Assembly (NCBI GenBank): GCA_017979445.1
Contig: CM030714.1
Span: forward strand, 15,495,892-15,559,891
Direction of reading: 5' to 3'
Source of the DNA: Akebia trifoliata
Lineage: Eukaryota > Streptophyta > Magnoliopsida > Ranunculales > Lardizabalaceae
Length of the DNA: 64,000 nucleotides
Shown here in pieces: positions 10,624 to 20,846 of this stretch (its first letter is position 1; each line of letters starts with the position of its first letter). Below the pieces are notes generated by a model. That model was given only the letters and a program-made list of their open reading frames with translations, had not been told where the DNA came from and searched no databases. A program made the translations under genes and the position numbers.

Positions 10624-11300
10624 TCTGGGTCGGTAACCTACTTTTTTCAAAACCCGTCCGATCATCAGATTTGCCTTTGATAACTCTACTTTCACTTTCT
10701 CTTTCCCCTTTTCAACATGATTGACAGTAGCAAATTGATAAAAATGGTAGAGTGCTTTGTTTTTCATCATTTTGATATCAATAAACAGCACATCCGGAAC
10801 TCTCCCAGTTGGAATAAGATTCTCTGCCAATACTGATATCATCCTTTGTCCCATGATAAATTTGACTTTTTGGTGCAACGAGGAAGGTACAGCCCCTGCT
10901 ATGTGAATCCATGGTCTACCTAGGAGCAAGTTAAAGGTTGTCGGTATTTCCATGACCTCGAATGTTACTTCGAACGTACATAGGCCTATTTTGATCGATA
11001 AATCTACCTCTCTCAATGAATCCCTTCTCGAGCTATCGAAACCTCGAACAACCTTGTTATTGGGTTTGATATGCAACCAGTACGTATTGAGTTTTCAGAA
11101 GATTTCAAGAGGATAGACATTGAAGGCTGAGCCATTATGGATCAGTACTTTAGCTACCATCATGCCCTTGCACATGACCATGATATTCAGCGGTTCAACG
11201 TGTCCCCGTCCCTCTGGTACTAACTCACTTTCTGTGAAGATGATGGGATTGGGGGCCATGATCTGACCAACTGTATGTTCTAACTATGCTGGCGAAGTGG
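10621..11300 (-). pseudogene. pol: Tat-1 aspartic protease, catalytic Asp lost
   Basis: The conserved C-terminal half is clear: VVRGFDSSRRDSLREVDL and NLLLGRPWIHIAGAVPSSLH. The active-site motif, expected as LIDNGS, reads LIHNGSAFNV around 11120-11140, so the catalytic Asp is replaced by His. An in-frame stop separates this part from the open segment that starts at 11076. With both changes the protease cannot be functional. Confidence 0.8.
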
Positions 11301-11549
11301 TTGTAAGTACGTGTGATTTTTCTAAGACTCTCAGCAATACCTCTTGGTGTTCATTCTATTTCTGTAAAAGACCCAGAATGCTGATCTAAGCAGGCTGTTT
11401 GTTCAGCTGGTTCACAATGTTATGTTCACTTTTACGAATAAGCTTAATGAAGTCTACCACCTTTTTATCTATTACTTTTGCCTTCTCTTCCGTCTTGTCA
11501 TCTTTATACATCTTACCCTTTCTTTTTTCTTTCCTTTTTTCTTCATCTA

Positions 11550-12023
11550 TCACCTTTTTCGTGGTTTTTTTATTTCTTCCCTAATGCTTACCCCCTTTGC
11601 TGGCAACTTTTGGTACCTTCCTGCCTTTGTCATATGACCAATGTCAACCACAATTACTTTCTTCATGGTCTCGATCCCTGCGGTTGCGGTAACGGTGGCC
11701 TCATAGCTCCAATGAGCTTCTTGGTTGGAATTATAGGGGAATGGTTTAGGTGAGCATATGGTCATTGGAAGTGGATCAGGTTTTACATTGAGAATGAGGG
11801 GTGGTGGTGATGATTTGGATGTGGTGGTGATATGAGGAGTTACGTGAGGGGTTGGTGGCATGTATGGAATGACGAGTGGTGGGCGTGCGGATGAGGTATA
11901 CGGTATATGAAGGAGGGGTCGAGTCATATTTTGTTGATTTGGTGATGCATAGGGTATGATGAGAGGTGGTCGAATAGTAGTATTGGAAATCTGAGGAGTG
12001 GGGTGGATGGTGAGGTCAACCAA
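11550..12023 (-). pseudogene. gag: Tat-1 proline-rich gag-protease linker
   Basis: There are 157 open codons rich in Pro, Thr and Ser, with repeated words such as RPPLIIPY and RPPLVIPY. They are followed by IGHMTKAGRYQ, which matches in position the RHMTRGGRVF word of the Tat-2 polyprotein. This is a fast-evolving spacer between nucleocapsid and protease. Confidence 0.65.
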
Positions 12024-12719
12024 TCTGAATGGCGATCGTGTATTTTGATAGGGGTTTGTTTTGTATTGGTTGACAGTGCTGACTGTAGATTAAATGGATT
12101 CTGACTTTTGACCCGACCGGTGCTATCAACGTTGACGGGTCGAAATCAAGTTCTCTGAGAATAACATTTACTCTATGCCCTCTTATCCCTCTATTGTGAG
12201 TAGGTAGGGGTTTTGGTTGATGTTCTATTGTTGGGATGGGTTGGCAGGTCCATCCGGGATGAGAGCCTTCTTATCGATCAAATTTTGTACCTGATATTTA
12301 CGTTGTCAGCATTGATCAGTAGAGTGCCCTGGTGCACCCATATGAAATTCGCAGAACAAATTGTGGTTGTACCCTAACCCTTTAGTAGCCTCAGATTTTG
12401 GTGGACGTTTTATAAGATACTCACCCCTGAGCAAGATTGGCAGTAATTCTGATAGTGTCATAGGTAACCTGGTAAACACTCTATTTACCTTATTGGGTCG
12501 TGCTTGTTGGTTCTACCCATACAATGGTGCTTGCTGTGCAACTAGTGGAGGATTTGCCCTGAATTGGTTTTGAGGTGTAGGGTTCCAAGCTGGTGGAGGT
12601 GTCAGAGCCCATGAAGTTGACAGTGTTTGTGGTCTTGGTGGTAGTAAAGGGATGAAAAAGGGTCGGTTTGGCTGTACGTTGTTGGCCTGTGTTTCTTCCC
12701 TCTTCTTTCCCGTAGGCAC
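12024..12719 (-). pseudogene. gag: Tat-1 gag C-terminal region with zinc-binding word
   Basis: An open segment of 68 codons (12513-12719) is followed by a run with stops. Translation on the minus strand near 12310-12360 gives FCEFHMGAPGHSTDQC, the Cys/His word of Tat gag proteins (FCEFHQNPGHHTDRC in Tat-2), followed by a stop and then QNLID as in Tat-2. It is clearly decayed. Confidence 0.7.
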
Positions 12720-12728
12720 TAACTTTCT

Positions 12729-13277
12729 CTAAGAAGGGATTCCTGATGTTGCCCCTAAACGTGTAAAATCAAAGATCATATCGATTTGGATCCCGTGCTC
12801 AACTTGATCTACCACTTGTACTAGATTTGAAAATGTGCCTGTGGTGTCCCCCACCAGATGAGTATAGAAAGCGTGGCCTAGTATCGAGATAAATGTGGTG
12901 TTCATCTTTTGCTCGGTCATTACAGGCCTTACTTGTGAGGCTGATTCTCTCCACCTCTGTGCATACTCTTTCATCATTTCTCTCTGTTTTCTAGTCATCT
13001 TAGCTATGTCGTTTCGATCTAGACCAACATCCGTATTGAATCGATAATTGTGCCAGAACATTTCTACTAGGTCTTGCCAATTTTTAATGAGAGTGTGGTC
13101 TAACCCAGAAAACCATTTGAGTGCCGGTCCTGTTAAGCTTCTTTGGAACAACTGCACCAATAGCCGGTCGTCCTCGCCATATTGACACATAGATCCACAG
13201 TATAATTTTAGGTGTGACAGAGGACACCCTACTCTACTGTACTTCTCAAACTCCAGACATTTGAACTTAGCCGGCAA
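12729..13277 (-). pseudogene. gag: Tat-1 gag core domain
   Basis: There are 182 open codons carrying the retrotransposon gag fold: CLEFEKYSRVGCPLSHLKLY, LFQRSLTGPALKWFSGL, NWQDLVEMFWHNYRFN and EYAQRWRESASQV. It aligns throughout with residues ~150-310 of the Tat-2 protein. The core stays open, while the N-terminal and C-terminal parts are broken. Confidence 0.88.
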
Positions 13278-13732
13278 TTATGCATTTGGGTAAAAGCAAA
13301 GGTCCTTAAACCAGGTCCCGCTCATAGTATTCAGGCTTTTCATCCTTCTCATTTCTTCTTGTAAAGACTCGATTTGCTGAGTCAATTTTTTATTTGTTGC
13401 ATTTTTGGCCTCTGTGGTCCCGTACTCACATTCGTCATCAGGAATGACCATAGGGGGTGGTCGATTCTGTGAATATAAAGTGAGGGCCCCTGGTATTTAG
13501 GCACTGCATGAGGCATAGTGGTCTGTGGTCCCTGCGGAGGTTGCTCGGGTAGATCCTGATTTGATCCGGACGCGTGTTGTTGCATTATTTGGGCTAGTAT
13601 GATGCTCGCGTTGGCTAACACGACACTCAACATCTTTTCTTGCCTCTCAATCATTTTTAGTAGTACTGCTATTCATGGATCAACATCTGACGTTTTAGCT
13701 AATGTGGGTTGTGTTGGTTCGGAAGAGCTCAT
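13278..13732 (-). pseudogene. gag: Tat-1 gag N-terminal region
   Basis: A start codon at 13732 opens MSSSEPTQPTLAKTSDVDP and then meets a stop. A second open piece (13382-13654) has MIERQEKMLSVVLANASI, a coiled-coil-like stretch, then QPPQGPQTT. It probably is the N-terminus of the gag polyprotein with at least two breaks before the core domain. Confidence 0.6.
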
Positions 13733-13929
13733 GGTGACGGTGGAAAATTTGAGAAAACACAGAGGTACCTCTGACTGATCATATTTCATTCATTTGGCCA
13801 CCTGTGGGTACAGAAGACCAAGCATTACTATCTTATTTGCAAAACATGAAGATGCATGATGTTTTTATTAGATCGGGTAAAGTTGTTTATTATAAGGTAA
13901 ACAAGTTTTAAAGAAAGAGAGGATTTCTC

Positions 13930-14285
13930 GGCGCGAAGTGGGCATCAACACGGAGTTGGCATCAGCACGTAGCTAGATTGTGTATTTTTGAAAATAATTA
14001 GATCAGCACGGAACTGGCTTCAACACGGAATCGGTAAAATATTTTTGAAAAATGAATTATCTCAGCACGGAGCTGGCATCAACACGGAGTCAGTATCAGC
14101 ACAGAGTTGGTATCAGCACGGAACTAGCGTCGACATGGATTCGATAAAATATTTTGAGAAAGTAATTACATCAACATGGAGCTAGCATCGACACGGAGTC
14201 GGTAAAATATTTTGAAAAAATAATTACATCAGCACGGAGCTAGCATCGACATGGAATCAGTAAAATATTTTGAAAAGTAATTTCT
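13930..14285. repeat. 57-59-bp tandem array in Tat-1 leader
   Basis: About six imperfect units each contain the words 'cagcacggagct', 'catcaacacggagtc' and 'ggtaaaatattttgaaaa'. Part of the array is built from a shorter half-unit ('atcagcacggagttgg'). Confidence 0.8.
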
Positions 14286-14430
14286 GAGATAAATCGAGTT
14301 GGAATAACCCATGTTTTTGTTAGCCTCCAATTCAGTTCCTTGAAACCAAGGTTGGCCAGTTAGAACCCACGGAAGAGGCGGCGCACAATGCTTTTGCAGG
14401 GGCACTCTTAAATCACCTTATTTCCTTGAA

Positions 14431-14443
14431 TAGACGTAGTCTA
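14431..14443 (-). promoter_or_regulatory. Leader palindrome of Tat-1
   Basis: TAGAC-GTA-GTCTA is followed (on +) by a C-rich stretch and 'gggcaagatc', the same order as at 51628-51681 in Tat-2. The second palindrome is damaged here (GCAAGATCGT). Confidence 0.45.
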
Positions 14444-14585
14444 CCCCCCTCGTATTAATAGGGCAAGATCGTTTCTAGGCACCAACTTTGATCAAGGACT
14501 ACAATTGACGCTTTAAAATCTTTTTTTTGTTGAACAAGATTGAATTCGTTTGAGTTGATTGATCGGTTGTTAGCCTTGTTAGATC

Positions 14586-15200
14586 ATAGATGGATCATGG
14601 ACTTGATTCGATATGGGTCATGGGCCTGGTTTGTAGTGGATTTACGTCGTAGTCCCAATTAAAATGGATATGGGTCATGGACCCAGTTGAAATGGATCTG
14701 GGTCGTGGACTTGGGTGTAATGGATCTAGGTCGTGGACACAGTTGTAATGGATTTGGGTCGTGGACCCAGTGGTAATAGATCTGGGTTGTGCACCCAGTT
14801 GAAATAGGTCTGGGTCATGAACCCAGTTGAAATGGATCTGGGTCGGGAACCCAATTGAAATGGAACTGGGTCATGGACCCAGTTGTAGCGGATCTGGGTC
14901 GTGAAATCAATTGAAATGGATCTGGGTTGTGAATCCAGTTGAAATGGATTTGGGTCAGGGACTAGTTGAAATGGATCTAGGTCATGGACCCAGTTGTAGC
15001 GAATTTGGGTCATGAACCTAGTTGAAATGGATCTATGTTGTGAACCCAGTTGAAATGGATTTGGGTCTGGGACACAGTTGAAATGGATCTGGGTCATGGA
15101 CACAGTTGTAGTGGATCTGGGTCATGACCCCAATTGAAATGGATCTTGGGTGGGGAACCCAGTTGTAGTGGATCTGGGTCGTGGACCCGGATCAAAGCAG
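14586..15200. repeat. 28-bp tandem minisatellite in Tat-1 leader, about 22 copies
   Basis: The unit reads roughly 'gatctgggtcgtggacccag' plus 'ttgaaatg'. Each unit contains the inverted pair TGGGTC/GACCCA and so can form a small hairpin. Copies differ mainly by transitions, as expected for methylated repeats. Confidence 0.88.
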
Positions 15201-16280
15201 ATATGGGTAGGGTACAAGATTGGTTTGATTTAAATAAATTTCACGAACGCTTTTTTTTTTTTTTTGAAATCCTTGTTTAGAAGACCCATTTTATTCAGTT
15301 TTCCAAAAGTTAGGGACACATTTTTGTTTGTTTTTGTCTTTTTATTTTTTGTGTTTTTTTTTTGAAAAGTGACATTGAAGTGTAAATAGCAAGTGGGAAC
15401 TCTATTTTGACTATGGTTGAAACCTCCACTGTTTTATCTGTGTTTCCAGAACGGATGGGACATGCGATGTTTGATCCGTGCTTTCAACACGGTTAAAATG
15501 TCCATTGTTCCATCCGTGTTTCCAGAACGAATGAGACACATTTATGTCTATCCGTTTCAGGGACACGGACCAGAAAGAAATTCAGTTCCCGAACCTTCAC
15601 AAAAACTGGTTCCCTGGTTCATGCTGTGAATATCCTTCACTAGTTGTTATTTTAATCACTCACTTTACTATTTTTTTTATTTGATGCAATGTGCATTCCT
15701 CCCTTTTACCTAAAGGAAGATAGAAAGAGAACAAAATAAAAACCTACGATCTAATTGTCTCTTTGGGCTTACAACTTGGGCTTCGAGACCTGAATACATC
15801 AAACACATACATATTGCTCTGGGGGTCGATTGTAAATTTCAAAACTTGTGTCCTATAATTGTCTAATTGGGCACATGCATGCGACTAGTAGGTGGCTTTA
15901 CGGTTATCCGATCTTCAAACCTCGATGCATACCGGAGTACGCATGTCGTTGGTTGGTGATCGGATTTGATGTGTTCATCCCCGACACTTGAAATAAATAT
16001 CTCAAGCCGTAGAACTACTAGGCATCGGGGCTAAATATATTGAGGGTGGGGTGGCTTGTAAAGTGGGCTATGTTCGCGAGTGCATGTGCAACAAGATTTT
16101 TCATTTCTCTTTTCTTTTCATCGACCCCCTTATAAACATGTAATGAAATCAACAAAAGTAAATCAATATTACAATTTGGACATGTGAAAACTAAAAAAGA
16201 AAACATAAGAAACAAACATGTTAGTAAAAAATCTTTTCATTTCAAAATGACCGAGTTATCATGAGGGATAAGCCATGGTT

Positions 16281-16298
16281 CTCCAGCGGAGTCACCCA
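16281..16298 (-). promoter_or_regulatory. Tat-1 primer-binding site, tRNA-Arg-like
   Basis: The minus strand reads TGGGTGACTCCGCTGGAG two bases after the LTR end. It is the counterpart of TGGCGACTCCACTGGGGA in Tat-2. A tRNA-Arg primer is usual for Ogre/Tat elements; the exact tRNA is inferred. Confidence 0.75.
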
Positions 16299-16300
16299 GC

Positions 16301-18831
16301 TGTAGATACGTGGTTTCACGATTACGATGGCCACATCTACTAAACTTTGGAGTCGCCACCAGTCATGTTGTAAGTGGGTGTGGATGGTCATCCAATGCAT
16401 ATTTTTTTTTTAAAATGTGTTGTTTTTGGCACGTAGTGACTCGTGATGGATAAGGTACCGATCAAACCCTGAGATCAGGGTAAATGGCTCGATTAGAGAA
16501 AAGGGAAGGTGTTGGGCACCCTTTTCTCCCCGTCGAATGGCGGTAACCTCAAAGAACTAGGTCATTTTGATTAGAAAAAAAATGAAAAATAAAGTGCCAC
16601 GTGTTGTGCATTTGTACCCTAAATAGGGGTTTGCTTTCGGCTTGATCATAGGATCATCTCATTGAAGGAGATGATCCTAATAAACATGAGCCTTGGACAT
16701 AATTCATATTTGAAAAATGAGGGCTAAGGTCATGGATCTATTATCATGGGTTAAAAAGGATTCAATTTTCAAATGCCTTAAAATAGTTTTAGGATAAAAT
16801 TGGTTTTACTTTTAAAAGGGATTACAACCGTTATACTTTCGACCGGACCGAAGTCCAATTTATCAGAAATAAGGGAGGGGAGCATTACATCTTAAAGGCC
16901 TTATAAAAACAAAAATAAAAAGAGGAAGGGGGTAATAGTAGAGGGGGATGTAGAGGGTGGAGAAGAAGAGGGAGGAGGTATACTTTGAACCCACCTTGAT
17001 GCTTCTCTTTTTCTTTTCTTTTTTTTATTCTTCTTCTTCTTCAATGTCTTCTTAGGTCCTTAGTAAAATATGAGAGTATATTTTTTCTTTTTAGAATATT
17101 AGTATGAGAATAGAGAAGAGATAAGTAGAGAAAATAAACTTTTTTTTATATATTAAGATTTGGTAACCATTTTTTAAAGGAGATGAGGGGTATTTATAAG
17201 TATTTGGAGAATACTTTAGGGGTATGATGGGGTGAAGAGTTGAGAGAATGGATAATGGCATGGATTTTAAGGGTGAAGAGTATGAAATTTGGAATTAAAA
17301 GGAGGGCAATTGTGTAATGAGTGAAAATGGATAGTGTTTAGATCCAAATGGTTTGGATCCTACCCAAATCCATTTGGGTAGAGTATTTGGTGAGGTAAGA
17401 TGAATGATGGTTGATGAAGAGAATGGGGATGTAAGGTGTTAGGTGTTTGATTGAGTGTTAGGTTGGTTGAAGAGATAGGGTATTTTAGATTAGAGTGATG
17501 GGTTGTGTAAGAGGTTGATTGGTTAGATTTTGGGAGAATTGAAGGGATAATGACATGTGGCAAATGGAGATGGGAGAGTGAGGTGATGAGATTGGTTGAT
17601 TGGTGATGGTGGTTGTTTGGTAAGAGAAAAAGGTATGGGTTAGTTTGGTGATGATGATGGGAGGTGTAGGTTGTGATGTAAGTTAGTAGAGTGTTTTAGG
17701 GGAGGGTGATGGCTTAAGGTGTAGAAGATATGGGTTATGATGTGGATGGTGGATAGTGTTAGAGAATGATAATAGGTTAGGATGTAGGAGATATGGGTTA
17801 TGATGTGGGTGGTTGATAGTGTTAGAGAGGGGTGATAGGTTAGGTTAGGGTAGGGTATGGGTTGAGTATTTTTTAGAGAGAAGTGAGGTGGTAGATGAAG
17901 TGTTTAAAGAAAGGTAATGGGGGTAGGTTATTAGATGAGGGAGGTGAAAGGGAATGATGACATGTGTCACCTTTTGATGATAACGTAATGATTGGTTTGA
18001 AGTGGATGATGGTTTATGGGTTAGGATTGTGGGTTGGATAATGAATTGGATATGAATAATGACTTGTGGGCTTTGTAGTATTGAGTTTGGGTTTTAAAGA
18101 TGACTTTGGGTTTTATAAATTGGTTAGGGGTTTGTTTTTGGATTGGATTTTTTAGGACGGATTTGTTTTAGGTTTAGATGATATGGGATCGAATTTAGGT
18201 TAGGGGTAAGGTGAGAAATTAATTTAGGAAAGAGTTGAGGGTTTATAGGCTTTGGATGGACTTAGGGTATTTGTGGATTTGGCGGCGGAGTGGTGGAAGG
18301 TAGATAACGTGATAGGTGTCCCATGTCTCATTTTTTAATTTTTTTTATCTTTTTAGGAAGTTTTGGAATCATTGGGTTGATCTGAATTCCACGTGTTGGC
18401 AAATCGGACTTTTTAGGCTTGTTGGAGAATTTTATCGAGAATTCTGGTATTTTTGTATACAAGAGCGGAGCGGTGAAGGTTGGGAAAGTATATGGTAGGT
18501 CCAATCCCTTTAGTGGGTCCCTTAGACCATTGGGAGGCCTTAGGGGCCTTGGCTCGATCAAAATGTCACTTTTTAGTGATTTGGGCTTTCTAGGCCCGTC
18601 GGCCAATTTTCTTGAAAAATCGATATTTTGAGTGAAGCAGGATAGATGGGAGCATGCCGAGTCTTTTTGAATGGATCCATAAACCCTTAGGGGGTCTTAG
18701 AGACCTCGATTGTAACAAAAATGTCACATTTCAATGATTTGGGCCTTTGAGGCCCGTTGGCATATTTTGTTGAAAAACTGTTGTTTTTGGGCCCTTTCGA
18801 GTAAGGGCCCATTCAAATTGGGGTGTCTACA
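16301..18831 (-). repeat. Tat-1 5' LTR (2531 bp)
   Basis: On + it runs from TGTAGATACG to GGGTGTCTACA, a terminal inverted repeat. The TATA box (TATAAATA on the minus strand) is at 17191-17198. The U5 side carries the Tat-typical 'ggagtcgccacc' and 'ggtgttgggcaccc' words (16350-16530). A 63-bp direct duplication ('agatatgggttatgatgtgg' at 17726 and 17789) lies in the U3 part. The 3' LTR is outside the window. Confidence 0.9.
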
Positions 18832-20221
18832 ATTTTTATTCATAACTTGGATCTTCCACAGTTGAGTAATATGAAATAATGAATAATAGAGTGATTAATG
18901 GGGAGTTACTCATCAAGAAATATATCATTCTAATATCTAGTCACAACATGCAACATTAAATCATACTAAACATTTAAAAAAATGTAGGTTTTCTCATAAC
19001 ATAATATTCGAATAAAAACTAAATGAAAAGTATAAACCTTTATAATAGTCATCTATCTATTAGTTCTATCATCAAAATATCTATCATGCTTCAAAAGTTT
19101 TAAAGTAAAACATCTGTCAACATTACATCACAATTTTTTTTAAAAATACATAATATAAGATAAGAGAGTTGAGGGACATACTGATATAACTGCTTCGACA
19201 ATGGAAAATCGATATTTCAATACTTAACCTTCGATGTAGAATCCCACCGTTCTTATCTAATTTTGTGACTGGTTTAACATACAACAGTTAGGTAACCATT
19301 TATCCAGCTCACATTGGCTGTTGATCAAGAATCCAATACTGAGTTCAACTAATGGTGATTTTGACCGTTTGACGATAACGAACTCTTAATTATCATTAAC
19401 TAGCCAAGAGAGACTCATCGCATCTATACCTATCAAGAAATAATACATCCGAGCCTTGAATATTTCTATACTATACAAAGATCATCTTTAAATGCAAAAG
19501 TTCATCAAAAAAGGAGAAAAGAAATTCTCAAATTTTATAATTTGTGCTACTTCCTTAGGTATCCCATACTACGAAAGAGAACAAAATCACAAATGTTATC
19601 CAAGATTGACCCACTATTTCTAGAAATATAGCAATGTATTATTCTTTTTATGATTTCTACAACCCTTTTCTAGTTGATATAATAGTTTTATTTTACTACA
19701 TATATATATATATAATTTATTTTTATAAAAAATACAAGTAATGGTAGTGTCCTCCAGTCATTTTTGTTAATCCATTCATCCATCCATCATATCTTAAGTG
19801 ATTGTGGGGAACATGAGATGTTTATCCATTTATCTATCTGTCTGGTAATAGTGATGGCCTAAGCTACTACATACCTTTTGAGTCACTGTCCCATTCTATA
19901 AGGGGAGAACATAAATTCTCATTATCCATCCATCAATCAGTCAATCAATCATTTATCATCGTAAGTATCTATCAAAGTACGTATTTTTAGAAATATTTGT
20001 GTTCTTATGATATCAACAAAATCCATATGATGGTCTTGATTAAGTATAAATTTTGATTGACTATTTGTGTACGTTTATCGAGGCATAAGTTAATTTCTCT
20101 TAACTTTCTTCTCCAAATATTTTTATAAAATTAATTCTAAATATTTATTAAAATTCTTAGATATGCGCATAGTATATCAATCAATCACCTCGAGCTATGA
20201 AATAGTTTTTTAGACATTACA
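18832..20221 (-). repeat. Chromo-1 3' LTR, truncated by Tat-1
   Basis: The LTR begins on the minus strand with TGTAATGTCT at 20221, just after a purine-rich GTGGAGGAAC. It contains clusters of CATC/AATC microsatellite words (19780-19965). Compared with the 5' LTR it lacks a stretch corresponding to 25990-27203, so either it suffered a 1.2-kb deletion or the two LTRs come from different subtypes. Confidence 0.8.
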
Positions 20222-20461
20222 AGTTCCTCCACTAATGAAAATTTCATCATCAAAATTAGAACGTATGTCGATTGAAGAATAAGTCTGGGTATTGAGCTCT
20301 TATCCTGCTTCTTTTTCCCAAGTCATTTCTTTTACATTGTGATGTCTCGAAAACACTTTCACTAATAAAATGATCCATGATCTCAACTTCTTTTCTGTAT
20401 GATCAAGTATCTATATTAGTCCTTTTTCTTCTGATATATCTTTTTCCAAGTTCAAAGATTA

Positions 20462-20841
20462 TCAATCTATAATATGAGAAGGATTTGGTTCGTACTTCCT
20501 CAGCATTGACACATGAAATATGTCCTGAACATTTGCCAATTGATCTCGTAACGCCAATTTATACTCAACTACACAAATCCTTTTCATGATCTCAAATGGT
20601 CTGGCATACCTCAGTTTCAATTTTCCTTTTATTCCGAATCTTTTAATTCTTTTCTTCGAAGACACCCTCAAGAATACAAAATCACTTATCATGAATTCTA
20701 ATGATCATCTATGGTTATCGGCATAACTGTTCTACCTACTTTGTGCTGTTTGCAATCATTCTCTAATTATTCTTATATGTTTAATAGTCTTAGAGTCTAT
20801 TTCTAGTCCTAACAGTATACTATCCCCAACCTCAGTCCAAT
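20462..20841 (-). pseudogene. pol: Chromo-1 integrase C-terminal part
   Basis: The segment 20462-20692 (76 codons) reads ISDFVFLRVSSKKRIKRFG and VFHVSMLRKYEPNPSHII-like words (DIFHVSMLRKYEPNPSHIID), the hallmark end of plant chromovirus integrases. Upstream on the same strand, 20693-20841 gives TEVGDSILLG and NSYADN with stops between. No chromodomain remains recognisable downstream. Confidence 0.85.
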
Positions 20842-20846
20842 AATTC

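Larger units (their letters stand above)
13733..16280 (-). other. Tat-1 untranslated leader, repeat-rich
   Basis: There is no credible coding sequence in 2.5 kb. It holds a 57-59-bp repeat array (13930-14285), the palindrome block shared with Athila leaders (about 14340-14520), a 28-bp array (14586-15200), a 15-base T run (15251-15265, A on the sense strand) and a pair of related 'ccgtgtttccagaacg' units at 15440-15560. A long ORF across the 28-bp array is a by-product of the repeat. Confidence 0.75.
10152..18831 (-). mobile_element. Tat-lineage Ty3/gypsy element (Tat-1), 5' part, interrupted by Athila-1
   Basis: Read on the minus strand the order is 5' LTR (18831-16301), PBS (16298-16281), leader with minisatellites, broken gag, broken protease and a G-patch-like segment. 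The element is then cut by the Athila-1 insertion, and RT, integrase and the 3' LTR must lie left of the window. The gag words (LTGPALKWF, EYAQRWRESASQV) and the protease block LLLGRPWIHIAGAVPSSLHQ are typical of Tat elements. There is no ORF1 between leader and gag, unlike Tat-2. The right end (TGTCTACA at 18831) abuts a chromovirus LTR, so Tat-1 inserted into Chromo-1. Confidence 0.9.

Noticed and set aside
14726..15103. 125-codon minus-strand ORF with repeated 'DPNPFQLGS' type words
   Set aside because: It is only the translation of the 28-bp minisatellite; no start context and no homology are apparent.
14586..15200. Possible CRISPR-like array
   Set aside because: Units are directly tandem without unique spacers, in a plant retrotransposon leader.
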